6,635 nucleotides of DNA from Bryobacteraceae bacterium (GTDB taxonomy: Bacteria; Acidobacteriota; Terriglobia; Bryobacterales; Bryobacteraceae), in NCBI GenBank assembly GCA_025350445.1, contig JANXXV010000935.1:1-6635 (forward strand). The letters run 5' to 3'. A program made the translations under genes and the position numbers. Below the pieces are notes generated by a model, which was given only the letters and a program-made list of their open reading frames with translations, had not been told where the DNA came from and did no database searches. How positions within the stretch are numbered: position 1 is the first letter of the stretch; each line of letters starts with the position of its first letter. This document shows, piece by piece, positions 6,038 through 6,635 of this stretch.

Positions 6038-6577
6038 TTACTCTTTCCGGGCAGTGCCCGCTCGATTTAGTGCATTGGTCAACCCTGTCAGTATATCGAT
6101 AGGCAGGGGGAAAACGATAGTCGTGTTCTTCTCGGCTCCCACTTCCACCAGCGTTTGCAGGTATCGAAGCTGAATCGCCGCCGGTTGCTTCTGGATCACC
6201 TCAGCCGCCATGGCAAGCTTCTCGGCTGCCATATATTCACCTTCGGCATGGATGATCTTAGCACGCCTCTCCCGCTCCGCCTCGGCCTGTTTCGCGATCG
6301 CGCGGATCATTTGCTCGGGCAGATCCACCTGTTTCACCTCCACTTTGGACACCTTCACGCCCCAAGGTTCGGTGTCGGTGTCGAGCGTGGCTTGCAGTTG
6401 CAGATTCAGCTTCTCGCGCTGGCTCAGCAGTTCGTCCAACTCCACTTCTCCCAGCACGCTTCGAAGCGTGGTCTGCGCCAACTGCGAGGTGGTATACATG
6501 AAGTTGGTGACGGCGATCACGGCCTTGATCGGGTCCACCACCTTCATGTATACCACCTCGCAGTTGGCGCAGACCAC
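6038..6577 (-). CDS. slipin / SPFH (Band 7, stomatin-like) protein, 5' end lost and replaced at a fold-back
   Basis: The C-terminal two-thirds of a prokaryotic slipin, a membrane-anchored SPFH scaffold protein that oligomerises on the inner membrane and often partners a NfeD-type protein. Reading from ATG 6577 gives 179 residues, against roughly 250 for complete slipins. Conserved blocks are [13 protein letters not shown] (8-20), [20 protein letters not shown] (28-47), [11 protein letters not shown] (48-58), [20 protein letters not shown] (70-89), [19 protein letters not shown] (96-114), [13 protein letters not shown] (131-143) and [10 protein letters not shown] (150-159). The N-terminal membrane segment and first half of the SPFH domain are missing. 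The first seven residues, MVCANCE (6577-6557), do not fit the family, and this DNA is the reverse complement of sequence inside the same gene. Genuine coding sequence probably ends near 6556. The ATG at 6577 is therefore probably not the real start. No nfeD is visible downstream; the next gene is the SPOR protein. Confidence 0.9.
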   Translation of the reverse strand: MVCANCEVVYMKVVDPIKAVIAVTNFMYTTSQLAQTTLRSVLGEVELDELLSQREKLNLQLQATLDTDTEPWGVKVSKVEVKQVDLPEQMIRAIAKQAEAERERRAKIIHAEGEYMAAEKLAMAAEVIQKQPAAIQLRYLQTLVEVGAEKNTTIVFPLPIDILTGLTNALNRAGTARKE

Positions 6578-6635
6578 GCTTCGAAGCGTGCTGGGAGAAG
6601 TGGAGTTGGACGAACTGCTGAGCCAGCGCGAGAAG
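6410..6635. repeat. perfect 94-bp inverted repeat (fold-back) ending at the window edge
   Basis: Bases 6542-6635 are an exact reverse complement of 6410-6503, with a 38-base spacer (6504-6541). I compared the full arms and found no mismatch. Each arm encodes the slipin segment from MYTTSQL to LLSQREK, once on the minus strand (left arm) and once on the plus strand (right arm), so the second copy runs antisense to the gene it interrupts. The match breaks exactly at 6504/6541 on the inside and runs to the last base on the outside. This is what an inverted chimera or mis-assembled contig end would produce; a true inverted duplication cannot be excluded from this window alone. Confidence 0.97.

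Noticed and set aside
6557..6577. ATG 6577 as the natural start of a short slipin
   Set aside because: The codons MVCANCE derive from the reverse complement of the gene's own interior and do not match slipin N-termini, and the membrane anchor would be missing.
6410..6635. Terminal inverted repeats of an insertion sequence
   Set aside because: The 38 bases between the arms cannot encode a transposase, the arms are part of the slipin coding sequence, and there is no target-site duplication to see.

Overview
The window looks like chromosomal DNA from an environmental bacterium. The likely source is the Acidobacteriota, in the range of Solibacter/Bryobacter relatives. This is an inference from the high-GC codon use, a secreted protein of a type I associate with acidobacteria, and an acidobacterial-looking YchF-like/DUF933 protein; no rRNA or marker phylogeny is available here. 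There are no tRNA or rRNA genes, no transposase, no CRISPR array and no phage genes. Most of the window is housekeeping or cell-envelope coding sequence.

Layout, left to right. Bases 1-235 hold two and a half copies of a 93-bp direct repeat. The repeat is open in one forward frame up to base 249, so it may be the tail of a 31-residue-repeat protein. Next is a minus-strand gene (240-980) for a secreted or periplasmic protein of unknown function, possibly with a START/SRPBCC-like fold. A 52-bp divergent intergenic region separates it from a plus-strand pair: a MoxR-family AAA+ ATPase (1033-2001) whose stop codon overlaps the start of a YchF/OLA1-like P-loop protein (1998-3041). That P-loop protein keeps its Walker A motif but has lost the usual switch I and DxxG (G3) motifs. 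Two GC-rich hairpins (3046-3082) fill the 43-bp gap where this pair meets the next block head-on.

The right half is a compact minus-strand operon, read from the right edge leftward: a 5'-truncated slipin (SPFH/Band 7) gene, a membrane-anchored SPOR-domain protein, lipoyl synthase (lipA) and apolipoprotein N-acyltransferase (lnt). The gaps are 21, 2 and -7 bases. Slipin, SPOR protein and Lnt all act at the membrane or envelope; LipA makes the lipoyl cofactor for 2-oxoacid dehydrogenases and the glycine cleavage system.

The last 94 bases of the window are an exact reverse complement of 6410-6503, separated by 38 bases. This fold-back replaces the 5' part of the slipin gene with its own antisense sequence. 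It is most likely a chimeric contig end, not biology. I do not see a new multi-gene system. The observations most worth following are the degenerate-switch YchF-like protein fused by overlap to moxR, the codon-phased 93-bp repeat, the twin-hairpin element, and the fold-back.
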